In this document: positions 33,349-43,904 of the stretch, one piece after another
Layout: every line of letters starts with the position of its first letter
Position numbering within the stretch: the first letter of the stretch is position 1
Source of the DNA: Hemileia vastatrix
Lineage: Eukaryota; Basidiomycota; Pucciniomycetes; Pucciniales; Zaghouaniaceae
Assembly (NCBI GenBank): GCA_030280995.1
Contig: JASXTE010000017.1
Location: 5,532,501-5,596,500, forward strand
Direction: 5' to 3'
Length of the DNA: 64,000 nt
The notes under the pieces: model-generated
Seen by the model: only the letters and a program-made list of their open reading frames with translations
Databases searched by the model: none
What the model was told of the DNA's origin: nothing
Translations under genes and position numbers: made by a program

Positions 33349-36300
33349 GTAATATTGTGTATCATAGTGAAAGAACAGTTAAGCCCATAAAGAGACAACT
33401 TTCTTTAATTAGTAGCCCTAATGATGTAATTAGTAAATAATCATTTGATGAACCTTTTCATTTGACTTCTATTCTTTATATAATCCTTCTCTTGCAATTA
33501 AAAATGATTCTGCTTCCCTTGAAGTCTACACCTTACTTGAGAAAACTTCTGAGGATATATTGAAAGATACACTATATTTTAATGTTGTGAAAGACAAACA
33601 TTTGAGAGAAGTATTAGTACATGAGAGTGATAGATTGAATAATTTGCACTTGAATTGTAAAGTGAGTTCTTCTGTACAAGATAAAGCTTATTTTAAAATC
33701 AAAGAAACTTTGAATATTGTTCTTAGCCATCAGAAACAAATAAGAAGTGACCATAGAGCTATCTCAGATAAAAAAATCCTTCTGCATAAAACCTTGAGTG
33801 AATTAAAACCCCTTATTGAGGAGAATTATTCATTGAAAAGTGAAATTAAGTCTCTACACAATTAGTTGAAAAAGCTAAAAATGATTTCCATGCACTGAGT
33901 ACCAAACACACAGTTTTTGAGGACAGAAATGTTTTATTCTTTGCAAAAATGAATGACCAGATGTCTGAAGTTCCAAGGATAAGAAATTATGTGTCTGATC
34001 TACTGGAAAAATTTTCAGCCTTAGCCATCAATAATTATGGTGTAGATGAAAATGCTTCCCATAAGCTGCATAAGAGTAAAAGAAAGGAGCCTGAACAAAG
34101 CAGCTCTTTTCTTCCCCATATTTAACCCATTAAACAATCTGACAATGAGTATATAAAATATTTTTCTACTAGCAAAAAATCTTTTAATGGCCATGAACCA
34201 GCTGTTTCTGTAAATAATGAAATTTCTGAACACCTGGCTAAACTTCAAGAATTATTAATATTAAATAATTCAAATCAAAAGATGGACCATACCTGTAGCC
34301 AGAAAAATTGGCCCAAACTGGATCAGTATCCCACTTTTGATGGTGACTTTTCATCTGACTTGCAACACTTAGTTCAGAGAATTGATAATCTGAAAAACTC
34401 TTATAAATTTCCAGATGAAGAAATTGTCTCTAAATTGATTTCTTAATTTTCCAATGTAGCTTTAATGTGGTATTAAGCTGTCTTAATGGACAATCAACAT
34501 TATACTTGGAAAGAGTGGAAAACATTGATTGAAAATCAATTTGGTGGATCCAAATTTAGGCTTGCCCAGCAAAGATTATATGAGAATGCTAAATATGTGT
34601 CCTCCTCTCCTGAAAAACCTATTGTTTCCTTATGAAAATTACAAAAGTTATTAGAGCCATGGATCCTAAAATGGATTATGATATTTGGAGAGATAAAACT
34701 CTCTAAAAATTACCAAATTCTCTGATAGATTTGATTGTGACAAGGACTGAAAATGTGAGAGATAATTCTTCCTTTATTAATATCTGTAATGAAGTCCTAC
34801 TAAATCATAGATATGAACCAAGGAATTATCCTGTTAAATCTTATCATGACCAGCAAAAGCTTTCCACAAAACTTCCAGACAAATATGGTAAATCTTCTTC
34901 CCCAGTTGCACCAAAGAAACATGCAACTAACACTTGTTTTAAATGTAAAAAAGCCATGGCAGAAAGGACATATTTGCGACAAGAAAATTCATCTTCTTGA
35001 ACAAACTGAGGAATCTGAAAATACTCAACCTGATCTTGATGATTCCTCTAGTGACTGTAATAGAAATATCTCTTATGACCATGAGTCTTCTCAGGAAGGT
35101 CTAGTTTTAGAAAAGGATATCCAATATTTAGATAATTTGTCTGATAATTGTGATATTGACTTTTCTTCTGTAGAAAATGCTGAAGTAATTAGAGATATTA
35201 CTGACAGTTCCATTTTAATATCACCTTTGAGAGCACCAGTTATCATAAATGGTAAAAATGTTGAGGTTATTCTTGACTCTGGTGCTGGAGGAAGCGTAGT
35301 GTCTGAGAAAGCACAGGATTCTGTGGATAAGTATTATCGATGCAAATTATTACCTATAAAATCTGAAAAATGGAAAGGTTATTGTTCTGTTTTATGTCCC
35401 ATCGGCAAATACAAAACCACTGTATTCTTTAAATATAATGGAGGTTTTGTCAGAGCTATTTGTGAATTTGTTGTGATGAAAAATGACAATTTAAGCAATT
35501 GGTTTATCATGGGAAATGACATTTTAACCATGTTTTGTATTAAATTGAATCCTGCAAACAATTTTTTTATTTTGGGAATGAATGGGAAAAGAAAATTTAC
35601 AATATCTTCTTCTAAAAAGCATTCTGAACCCTTATTGAAGTCTTGTCATTCTTTGATACAATGTAAAGGCAGACAAACAGAGGAAATAAATGTGTTATTG
35701 TCTGAAATTGAAACAGCTTCATTTGGTGATCAATTAACTGATGATCAAAAAGATTCAATAGTAGCCTTAATTACATCTTTCCCAATGGCTTTTGCTCATG
35801 GCTCCCATGTGTTGCGATTGGTTAAAGATGAAATGAAAATTTCTCTATCCTGCAATTTGGCTGAAATACCTCCAAGCCTAAAGAAAAAACCTTACCCTGC
35901 CTCTCCCACAAAGAGAAAAGATATAGAAGATAATATCTCAACTTTATTAAGTATGAATATTATTGAAAAAGTGGATGTTACACCCAAATATTGTGTCATC
36001 TCTCCAGTTTTAATCTCCTATGAGAAAGATAAAGCTAGACTTTGTGGAGATTTTAGAGCTTTGAATACTTATACTGTGGATTATATTTACCCCTTACCCA
36101 GAATTAGCTCTATAAATGCTACCTTTCAAGGTGCAAAATTCATAAGCTGTCTGGATGGTAATAAGGGTTATCATCAAATACCTGTTGAACAGTCTTCCCA
36201 AAATGTTTTGCTAATTGCAACCCATATGGGAATTTACAAATATTTTAGGATACCTTTCTGCCCTAAAAATGCCCCTTCAGTATTCCAAAAAGTAATGGAT

Positions 36301-38783
36301 AACACATTTCATCAGGAAATAATTGAAGGTTGGTTAATGGTTTATATTGATGACATCATAGTTTTTTCTAAAACTTTTGATGAACATATCCAAAACTTAA
36401 ATAGAGTCTTCCAGAAAATGGATGAAATTAAAATGACTTTATCCTTAAAAAAGTGTAAATTTGGTTTTCAATCATTGAAAGTCTTGGGTCATGTAGTTTC
36501 TGGCTTACAGATCTGTGTGGACCATGGAAAAGTTGCTGCTATCCAAAATGTGTCAGCAACAACTTCTGTAAAATAAATACAGAGTTTTTTGGGTATGTGT
36601 GGCTACTATAGACAATATATAAAAAATTATCAAGTCATAGCCTTACCACTTACCAAACTAACAAGAAAGGATGTGGCTTATATATGGAATGAGGATACTC
36701 AAAGAGCTTTTGATACATTAAAAAATGTTTAATGTCAGCTCCAATCTTTGCCCTTCCAGAATTTAATAAGCCTTTTGTTCTTTATACAAATGTAAGTTTT
36801 ATTGGACTTGGAGCTGCTCTACATCAAAAACAAATTATTAATGAAAGAGTTTCGGAAGTAGTAATTTGTTATATTTCAAGAACCATAAGAAAAATTGAAT
36901 TGAAGTTTGGTGCCACTCAATTAGAGTGCTTAGCAGTTGTATGGGCTTTAGAAAAGCTTCATTATTATTTAGATGATCAAAATTTTTAATTAGTTACTGA
37001 TTGCAGTGCTGTGATATCCCTCTTAAACTTGAAAACACCACATAGACATGTGTTTAGATGGCAACTAGCTGTTCAAGAATACAGAGGTAGAATGACTATT
37101 ATTCACAGGGCTGGAAATGTTCATTCAAATGTTGATATTTTGTCCAGGTTACCTCTTCCAAATGATGTATCCATCCAGCCTATGTACATGAGGGTGATAC
37201 AGTACATATACATGGCATATACATTGTTGATATGGAAGAGGAACTGTTAAAATTAATTCTGGATTCATATGATTAATATTCTGATTTAAATAAAATAGAT
37301 ACAATCTTGAATGTTCCAAAAAATGCTTCTATTCAAGCATTGATAAAAACTCTTCCTCCAAAGTACCAAAGTGCTTTTAGTAAGGGAAAGTTTTCCATTG
37401 AAGATGGTTATATTTACTACAGGAGAAAACTGACCAATGTCATTGTTATTCCTCCTTCCATGAAGGATACCATCTTAAAAATTTGTCATGATGACATATT
37501 AGCAGGAAGTTTTGATCTTGAGAGAACCAATATCATCATTAAAAACACTGCTTGGTGGGCTAATATGTCTGAAGACACTAAATTATATGTTGAATCTTGT
37601 GATTCTTGTCAAAAATCTAAAAGATTGACAGTTACAAGAGCAGGATTGTTACAACATATTGAAGCACCTGATTCTCCTTGGAAATTTATCAACATGGATT
37701 TTTTCACTGGTCTTCATGTAGCAGGTAAAGACAGTTATAACTCTTTTTGGGTAATAGTGGATAGATTCACCAAGATGTGCAAATTTATTCCCACCCACAA
37801 ATATGTATCCACAAAAGAATCAGCTTTCTTATGGTGGTGTTATATGTTTAATATTGTTGTATTTTTAAAAGCCATTTTCTCTGATAGAGATCCAAAATTT
37901 ACATCTGAGTTTTGGACCTCTTTGATGGATATTTGTGGCTGTGAGTTAAAATTGTATACTGCTCACCATCCTCAGAATGATGGTCTAGCTGAAAGAATGG
38001 TTCAAACTCTGGAAGATATGATTAGAAGGTATTGTGCCTTTGGATTAGAATATAAAGACAATGACAGATTTACTCATAACTGGGTCACTCTATTTCCTGG
38101 TCTTGAATTTGCATATAATAGCACTGTTCATTCTGTCACTGAGAGAATGCCTTTTGAGCTTTGGTTAGGTTATTTCAAAAACACTCCTGCTCAGATTCTC
38201 AATAATAAATTACCTAAGTTGGAACTACACCCTGGTGTGAAATCTTTTATGAAAATGCAACAGCTATGCAGAAAAAATGCTCAAAGCTGTGTTGATAAAG
38301 CATTTGAATATGAAAAGAAAAGATGGAATAAATTCCATAAAGAATACACATTTAACAAGGGTGATGAAGTGTTGATATCTACAGTCCATTTCAATCTACA
38401 AGGAAACAACAAATTAAAAGATACTTTTGTGGGACCATTTGTTGTTAAAAGAATGGTTGGAGATAATGCAGTAGAAGTTGTATTGTACTCTCCATATGAT
38501 AGGAAACATCCTGTTTTTCCCATTTATTTGCTCAAACTTTATACTTCCAACTGTGACTTATTTCCCAAAAGAAGGGGAAGACCTAAGAAAAACTCTCAGG
38601 AAGTCACAGAAACTGCAGAAATCAATAAAATTCTCAATGATAGAATTATCACTTCTGAAAGAGGTATTGAATATTTATTGAGATATAAGAACAAAATCAT
38701 CTGAACATGATGTGTGGATACCTGGAAAAGAAATTTCAAATCTTCCTACTCTGTCAAAAAAGTATAAAAAGAAAAAATCTTAG
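33349..38783 (+). pseudogene. gag-pol: E3 Gag-Pol polyprotein (chromovirus), heavily broken
   Basis: Remnants in order: coiled coil (33560-34130, with a stop and frame change near 33865), capsid-like NWPKLDQYP (about 34308) with stops near 34444 and 34473, zinc knuckle at about 34937-34980 split by an extra A in an A run (34949-34955), protease LDSGA (35275), RT YIDD (36343-36354), stop at 36574, RNase H, stops at about 36987 and 37274, integrase with SDRDPKF (about 37877) and AERMVQ (about 37990), GPF, and a chromodomain with a frame break near 38690. Clearly homologous to E1 and E2 along its length. Confidence 0.9.
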
Positions 38784-38802
38784 CTTTTTTTATTGTTTTT
38801 TT

Positions 38803-38814
38803 AGAGTGTGGGAG
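38803..38814 (+). other. E3 polypurine tract
   Basis: AGAGTGTGGGAG directly before TGTCAG of the 3' LTR. Confidence 0.6.
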
Positions 38815-39401
38815 TGTCAGCCAGGCTATACCAGGAGCTCAGCAAACGTTATTTAAATTTACTGGAACCAAAAGAGGGCGTAAAAATATGCATATTATGT
38901 ATATAAATTAATATTATATTGCATAATGAAATTATATAAGTATCTTATTAAATATAAGTAAAATAAGTATTATATTAATTTTATTATTATGTAAATTATA
39001 TATACATTTAAATTAAGCATAATAAATGTTATATTCTATAAATTATGGCCCATTTTTATGTATTTAATAATTATAAATTAATAAGTAATTAATTATAAAC
39101 ATATATTAGGGGGTGTCAGTTCTGGCAAATCCGCACTTAAATTTGACCAAATCCGCACTTAAATAAGTGCGGATTTCCAAAACACACTAGCCCCAATACT
39201 GGTGGATTTCAAAATGAAATAAGTCACTTATTTCACTCAAATCCGCACTTTCTCAACCAAAAGTGCTGATTTCACCATCAAGTCCCATTTCACTGATTTG
39301 TCAGCATCATCCCATTCATACGCAGCACTCCGCAGCATAACACTTCATAACTCAAAACATCGTACATCACTTACATCTTCATATCATATCATATAAGAGT
39401 T

Positions 39402-40035
39402 ATGCCTTCCTCACTTTCAAATCGTGATAAATTACATAAAGCAATGACTTTCATGGCTCTTGAACTGCTCTTGGACTCTGATTGCGATTCTGATTCTGAT
39501 CTAGAAGAAGATTTTGTCTTTTTATCAAAAATGGCCACGAAACGTTACCTTCTTCCCAGAAAGCCTCAAGTACTTCATACCCCCAAGTACACCATCCAAA
39601 CACTTCTTAAACTATCTACACCCAGTTTTAGAGAGCTGTTCAGGACTTCTCAGGAATGTTTCCTTAAATTGCTTGAGCTTATTCAGGATCATCCCATATT
39701 TCACAATAATTCTCAAAAAGAACAACAACATCCTTCAATTCAATTGGCCATCACACTATGTCATTTGGGATCAAATGGTAATGGAGCCGCTTTGAAACGT
39801 TTAGAAAATGTCTTTGATTTAGGGTATGGTTCAGTTAACACTTATACCAAACAATGTATCACTGCCATCAACTCCTTGTAATCTCAACTTCTCACCTGGC
39901 CAACAAAAGAAGAGCGACTTGAATCAACTCAGGTTATGCAAGCAGAGGGCTTCCCAGGATGTATTGGTTTTGTTGATGGTAGTGCTATTCCTTTGAGCCA
40001 GAAACCTGCTCAAGGTGGAAACAATTACTTTCACA
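39402..40035 (+). pseudogene. PIF/Harbinger-like (DDE_Tnp_4) transposase, truncated
   Basis: ATG at 39402. An acidic N-terminus (DSDCDSDSDLEED) is followed by a helical region with CFLKLLELIQDHPIF and LAITLCHLGSNGNG, typical of the HTH part of HARBI1-like transposases. After TAA at 39879 the same frame continues with TWPTKEER and GFPGCIGFVDGSAIPLSQKP, the first catalytic aspartate strand of DDE_Tnp_4. The similarity stops near 40035 (NNYFH), where unrelated sequence with its own direct repeats begins. The second and third catalytic residues are missing, so the copy cannot act alone. Confidence 0.8.
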
Positions 40036-40084
40036 TTCTCGTCAAAAATTTTCACCAAAATATTTACAAGTCAAAAAAATTCTA

Positions 40085-40230
40085 TATCTGTTTTAAAAAA
40101 TTGGCAATACTCTCCCCTGCATTTTATTGAAGCAAGGGGTGGATATCACCAAAATTTTTCTAAGACATCAATTTCACATGTCAGATTTGAAAATTTGGCA
40201 ATACCCCCCCCCCCTGCATTTTATTGAAGT
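40085..40230. repeat. direct repeat at the transposase truncation point
   Basis: Two copies of about 45 bp, TTGGCAATAC...CCTGCATTTTATTGAAG, at about 40100-40141 and 40194-40238. The second contains a run of C residues. They mark the junction between transposase and foreign sequence. Confidence 0.65.
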
Positions 40231-40539
40231 AAGTGGTGGAAGTCATCTAAATTTAATATAATTACGTAAATTATTAAATAAATATCTAATATATATCAAT
40301 TTCCCTAGTTTAAAGTAATGACAATCCCTTAAGCCAAAATGCAGATCAAATCTAGAAACAAAAGTTTGGGACTTTCCACAAGTATAGGCTAGAGGAACCC
40401 CATGAAACAAATAAATGTTATCATGATTACCATTTATACAACACAAGGTCGTGGGCCCATTACTTTAGTTGAGGAAATTGATACATAAAAAATATTTATT
40501 AAAAATTTACAAAAAGATATAAAATTTTCAATGACAACT

Positions 40540-41166
40540 CTAATCCCCATACTTTTTGGATCTAAATAAAGTTTTTTTAAATTGATTAACTTTACCTTCT
40601 TTCATTACCTTATTGATTCTTTGAATCAACTTATGACTGATTTGAAATGAGCTACCAAAATGTGTTAAATGTTGACAGGATTCCAAACCAGGAAGAGCTT
40701 TGGTTGTTTGATGATTATCCTTAGAAGAATTCCAAATAGTTTCGATGATACCATTTCCCAAACCAAAATCAATGATGCACCGGTGGTCTGGAAAATATAA
40801 ACCATGTCATTTGATTTTAGCTGGAAATGGTATTGGTTGGCCAGTAATTGTTTTGATATATGAGAATATTCCAAAAGTAAGAAAATTGGTGTCCTTGGTA
40901 TCAGTGTGAATTTTATTGTGAAATCCAGAATGAGTGATAATAACATTAGAAAATAAAAGATATTCGTGGCTGATATCTTCCCTTTCGGAGTCACACCAAT
41001 TTGGTATTCCAACTTTGGTTGCAAGTTCATGATTTTTTTCAAATGCTTTATTACAGTGCTTTTTGAGTCTAAGAGCAAGAAAAGAGTTAAAGGAAGGTAG
41101 AGTGTCCCATAAGCAAAAATCTTCATCTTTTTGAGCTTTAGTGATATTCTTGAGCAACGAATACAT
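40540..41166 (-). pseudogene. TET/JBP-like 2OG-Fe(II) dioxygenase, one nonsense codon
   Basis: On the minus strand a frame from 41166 runs to 40807, meets one TGA (40807-40809) and continues in the same frame to 40540. It shows the family layout: FHNKIHTD with the metal-binding H-x-D, LTFGIFSYI, then after the stop HRCIIDFG, GIIETIWNSS, the distal histidine in NHQTT, LTHFG-S-FQIS and the 2-oxoglutarate-binding arginine in LIQRI. Members oxidise 5-methylcytosine, and in basidiomycetes they are expanded with DNA transposons (established for fungal TET/JBP genes). An acceptor-like TTATATAG lies just upstream of 41166, so a 5' exon may exist. All three metal ligands and the arginine are retained, so decay is recent. 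Confidence 0.75.
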
Positions 41167-41264
41167 GCCTATATAATTGAAATGCCTAGATTATAATCAT
41201 ATAAGAGTTTCAGAATCCTTATCCTCTAAATATGCAATATAAAAATGTGAAATAAGACAAGTGA

Positions 41265-41585
41265 AATTTGGAAAAAAGGCTCAACTTCAAAGGTCAAAAT
41301 CTCAGCAACCACTGAACCTAATTCAAACCTGTTTGAGGGAAATGAAAGATATGCTTTAGTAGAATCTTCAGTTAAAGGACATGTGATTTAAATAAACCTA
41401 ACCCTAATTTGTTACATAAAAAAATGAAATAAAAATTTAAATTTGGAAAAAAAGGCTCAACTTTAATGGTCAATATCTCAGCAACCACTGAATCAAATTC
41501 AAATCTGTTTGTGGGAAATGAAAGGTAGCCTTCAGGAGAATCTTCAGTAAAAAGAACATTAGATTTGAATAAACCTAACCCTAAT
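41265..41585. repeat. two direct repeats of about 145 bp
   Basis: Blocks 41265-41412 and 41443-41584 share GGAAAAAA-GGCTCAACTT, ATCTCAGCAACCACTGAA, GAATCTTCAGT and the end AATAAACCTAACCCTAATT. The closing CCTAACCCTAA resembles telomere-type repeats but is only about two units. Internal to the TIR transposon. Confidence 0.75.
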
Positions 41586-42468
41586 TCCGAGTCTGATTTT
41601 CAAAATTTTACAAAAACTTGAAAAGTGGTAATGAAGATGAGATCAAAAGGAGTTTTATAAGTTCACTGTTATCCAGATAAGAGTCATACATATATTTAAG
41701 TATGAACTTTTCATAAATGGAATGAGATATCATATAGGCATGAAAAAAAGGAGATGAAACTTACCTTGATTGAAAAGTAGGAAAAATAGAGTGAGAAAGA
41801 TTGATGTTGGAATTGTGGGGAAATTGAATATGGAGCAAGTGAAATGCATAAAGAATGTGCAATGTATGTGTTTCAATGAAATGGAGCCAAAAAAAAGTGA
41901 AATAAGGGAAAGGGGGGATAATGACCATGCCAAGGAGGGATGAAGAGTAGGGTGATGGAGCTAAAAAAGAAAGTAAAGAGGGAGAGAAAAAAAAGGTTAA
42001 TTATAACATTGAAATCCAAAATAACCACTTACAAAAAAAATTTAGATAAAGAAAATAAAATAAACAGAAAAAAACAAAAAAAAATTATAATTAGTAATCA
42101 AAAAATCAAAAAAAAAGAATAAAGTGACTTACCTGGAGAGATGAGATGACAAAATGAATGAAACCAAATTGTTTGAGGGATGTTGGAGGAGAATAGGAAA
42201 AGGATATGAGGGATGAATGAAAAAAAAAATCACTGACAAAATATGCGATTTCAGAAAATATGCGATTTCATGTTGAGCTGGTGAAAGAAAACCAATGAGC
42301 CATCCAAAAAAAAAAATTCACCGTAAATTCCAAAAAAAATGAATATGCAACAAACCAAAATACCAACCCAAGTGAATGAAGTACACAAAGAGGACATTTG
42401 GAGAGTACAAAATGGTATGGGAAAGAAAGGGATGATGTGGCCAACATGTGGTTTTGAAAAAAAAATCA

Positions 42469-42860
42469 CAAAAAAAGTGCTGATTTGAGGTCAGAACTGA
42501 CACCCATAGAAAAAAGATTAAGAAGTGGAAGAAATAAGTAAAAAAGAATGTAAACATGCCTGGTCAAAATATTGAAAATGTCAGGAAGGGGTGTGTGCCG
42601 AGGATTGATGGGTAGGTAGCGAGGAAGGTCAGTGTGTCACATGTGACAGGGATGGGGTAAGAAAGGAAGGGATGTTTTGTGGCCAAAATGTGGTTGTGAA
42701 AAAAAACGGGAAAAAAGTGCTGATTTGAGGTCATAACTGACACCCTTTTTTGAAATAAGTGACTTTTTTGCAAAATTTAAGTGCTGATTTGTAAGTGCTG
42801 ATTTGGTTTGAAATCCGCACTTAAGTTAAGTGCTGATTTGGTTTGAAATCCGCACTTAAG
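42469..42860. repeat. subterminal repeats of the TIR transposon
   Basis: AAGTGCTGATTTGAGGTCA followed by (G)AACTGACACCC occurs at about 42475-42506 and again at about 42715-42746, and AAGTGCTGATTTG recurs at 42780-42840. These are imperfect internal copies of the right terminus and may be transposase-binding sites or relics of nested ends. Confidence 0.6.
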
Positions 42861-43904
42861 TTAAGTGCGGATTTGCCAGAACTGACACCCCCTATTATAA
42901 TTATAAGTGTAAAATTAACTTATAATGTAATTAAATTTATATATTAAATAAAACCTTAAATATCTTATTAAACAACAATATTGGACGCTTTTTTGACTGC
43001 TAATTGTGTCATCAAAGTATTAAACATGTTAAAACACTTTATTAAATAAATTATTAATGTTTTATTCTAAAATTTAGTAATTTTGTTATAATAAGTATTT
43101 GTTTTAATTTAAAATAATTATTACACTAATAAAAGTAATTAAAATAATTAATTACTCATGTTTTATACTAAATTAATTAATTACAATAGTTTTACATGTT
43201 AAAATAAGTTTATTTTTCATGTTTCATTTAAATTGGTTATTACTTAAAAGTTTATAAGACATGTTTTAAATTAAATTAATTGTTTTTATGTGTCTCAAAC
43301 TTATTTAATTACTCACTAATTTTATGGTAACTGATTTGGTTTCAATTGGTGGATACTTGGGCTCTAACTCATGTGTCTTAGTTAATTGTGTCATATTTCC
43401 CCTTACCTTTACTCAAACATTAGTTATTTATTATTATGTTTTCATTATTCTTTGTATATACTTTATTATGGCCCTTCAGAGGGCCCCTTGCCTATATAAA
43501 GGCCTTGGGTAACCCCCTGTAGCCCCATCACTTATTACACTCAACTCTAACATATTTTTTAAATATATACAACATGTTTAATTTATTTTTATTAGTGTTA
43601 TAAGTCTAATTTAAAAAGTAAATAAATAATTAAAGGTTGCTTAAGGTTTATTAATAATAATAATTGTTAGCTGCGCAAATAAAACTTGACTTACTTAAAT
43701 AAATAATTTACCAATAAATAAAACCTCACCATTGTGTCAATCTTCAGAAATAGTCATTGCATCTCTTTTAAATAACTCAATTATTTTTATTACTCTTATT
43801 AATTTAATTTCTTATTATCTTTTGTAAACCCTTTCTTTATTTTCCCTCTTCTTCCTCTTCATTTTTTCCCTCTTCTTCTCCTTCTTCTAGATGACCGGCT
43901 TACA

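Larger units (their letters stand above)
39109..42892. mobile_element. 3.8-kb TIR DNA transposon (Harbinger-like) carrying a TET/JBP-like gene
   Basis: Perfect 32-bp terminal inverted repeats (39109-39140 and 42861-42892) begin GGGGGTGTCAGTTCTGG. TATTA flanks both ends (39104-39108 and 42893-42897) and occurs once in the unoccupied 5' LTR, confirming insertion; equally consistent is a 3-bp ATT duplication with A/T added to the ends. The short motif AAATCCGCACTTA is repeated near both ends, as expected for transposase-binding sites. Inside: a truncated transposase on plus, a TET/JBP-like pseudogene on minus and internal direct repeats. A second, older copy of the left end is at 61975-62672. 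Confidence 0.85.
30649..43904 (+). mobile_element. E3: older Ty3/Gypsy chromovirus with nested DNA transposon
   Basis: Same plan as E1 and E2. 5' LTR 30649-31963; 3' LTR 38815-39108 plus 42893-43904, split by a 3784-bp DNA transposon and its 5-bp target duplication. Without the insert the element is about 9.5 kb. The 5' LTR begins TTTCAG instead of TGTCAG and no matching target-site duplication is visible (AATAG versus TAAAG). Many stops and frameshifts mark it as the oldest of the three. Confidence 0.92.
38815..43904 (+). repeat. E3 3' LTR, split by a DNA transposon
   Basis: LTR sequence 38815-39108 resumes at 42893 and ends at 43904 (TTACA). The interruption is flanked by TATTA on both sides. 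Joined length is close to the 5' LTR. Confidence 0.88.

Noticed and set aside
40665..41126. 153-codon minus-strand frame overlapping the TET/JBP-like pseudogene
   Set aside because: It is an out-of-frame shadow; the recognisable catalytic motifs lie in the neighbouring frame.
41730..42773. Several short frames inside the TIR transposon right half
   Set aside because: They are purine-rich or pyrimidine-rich low-complexity translations without conserved motifs.
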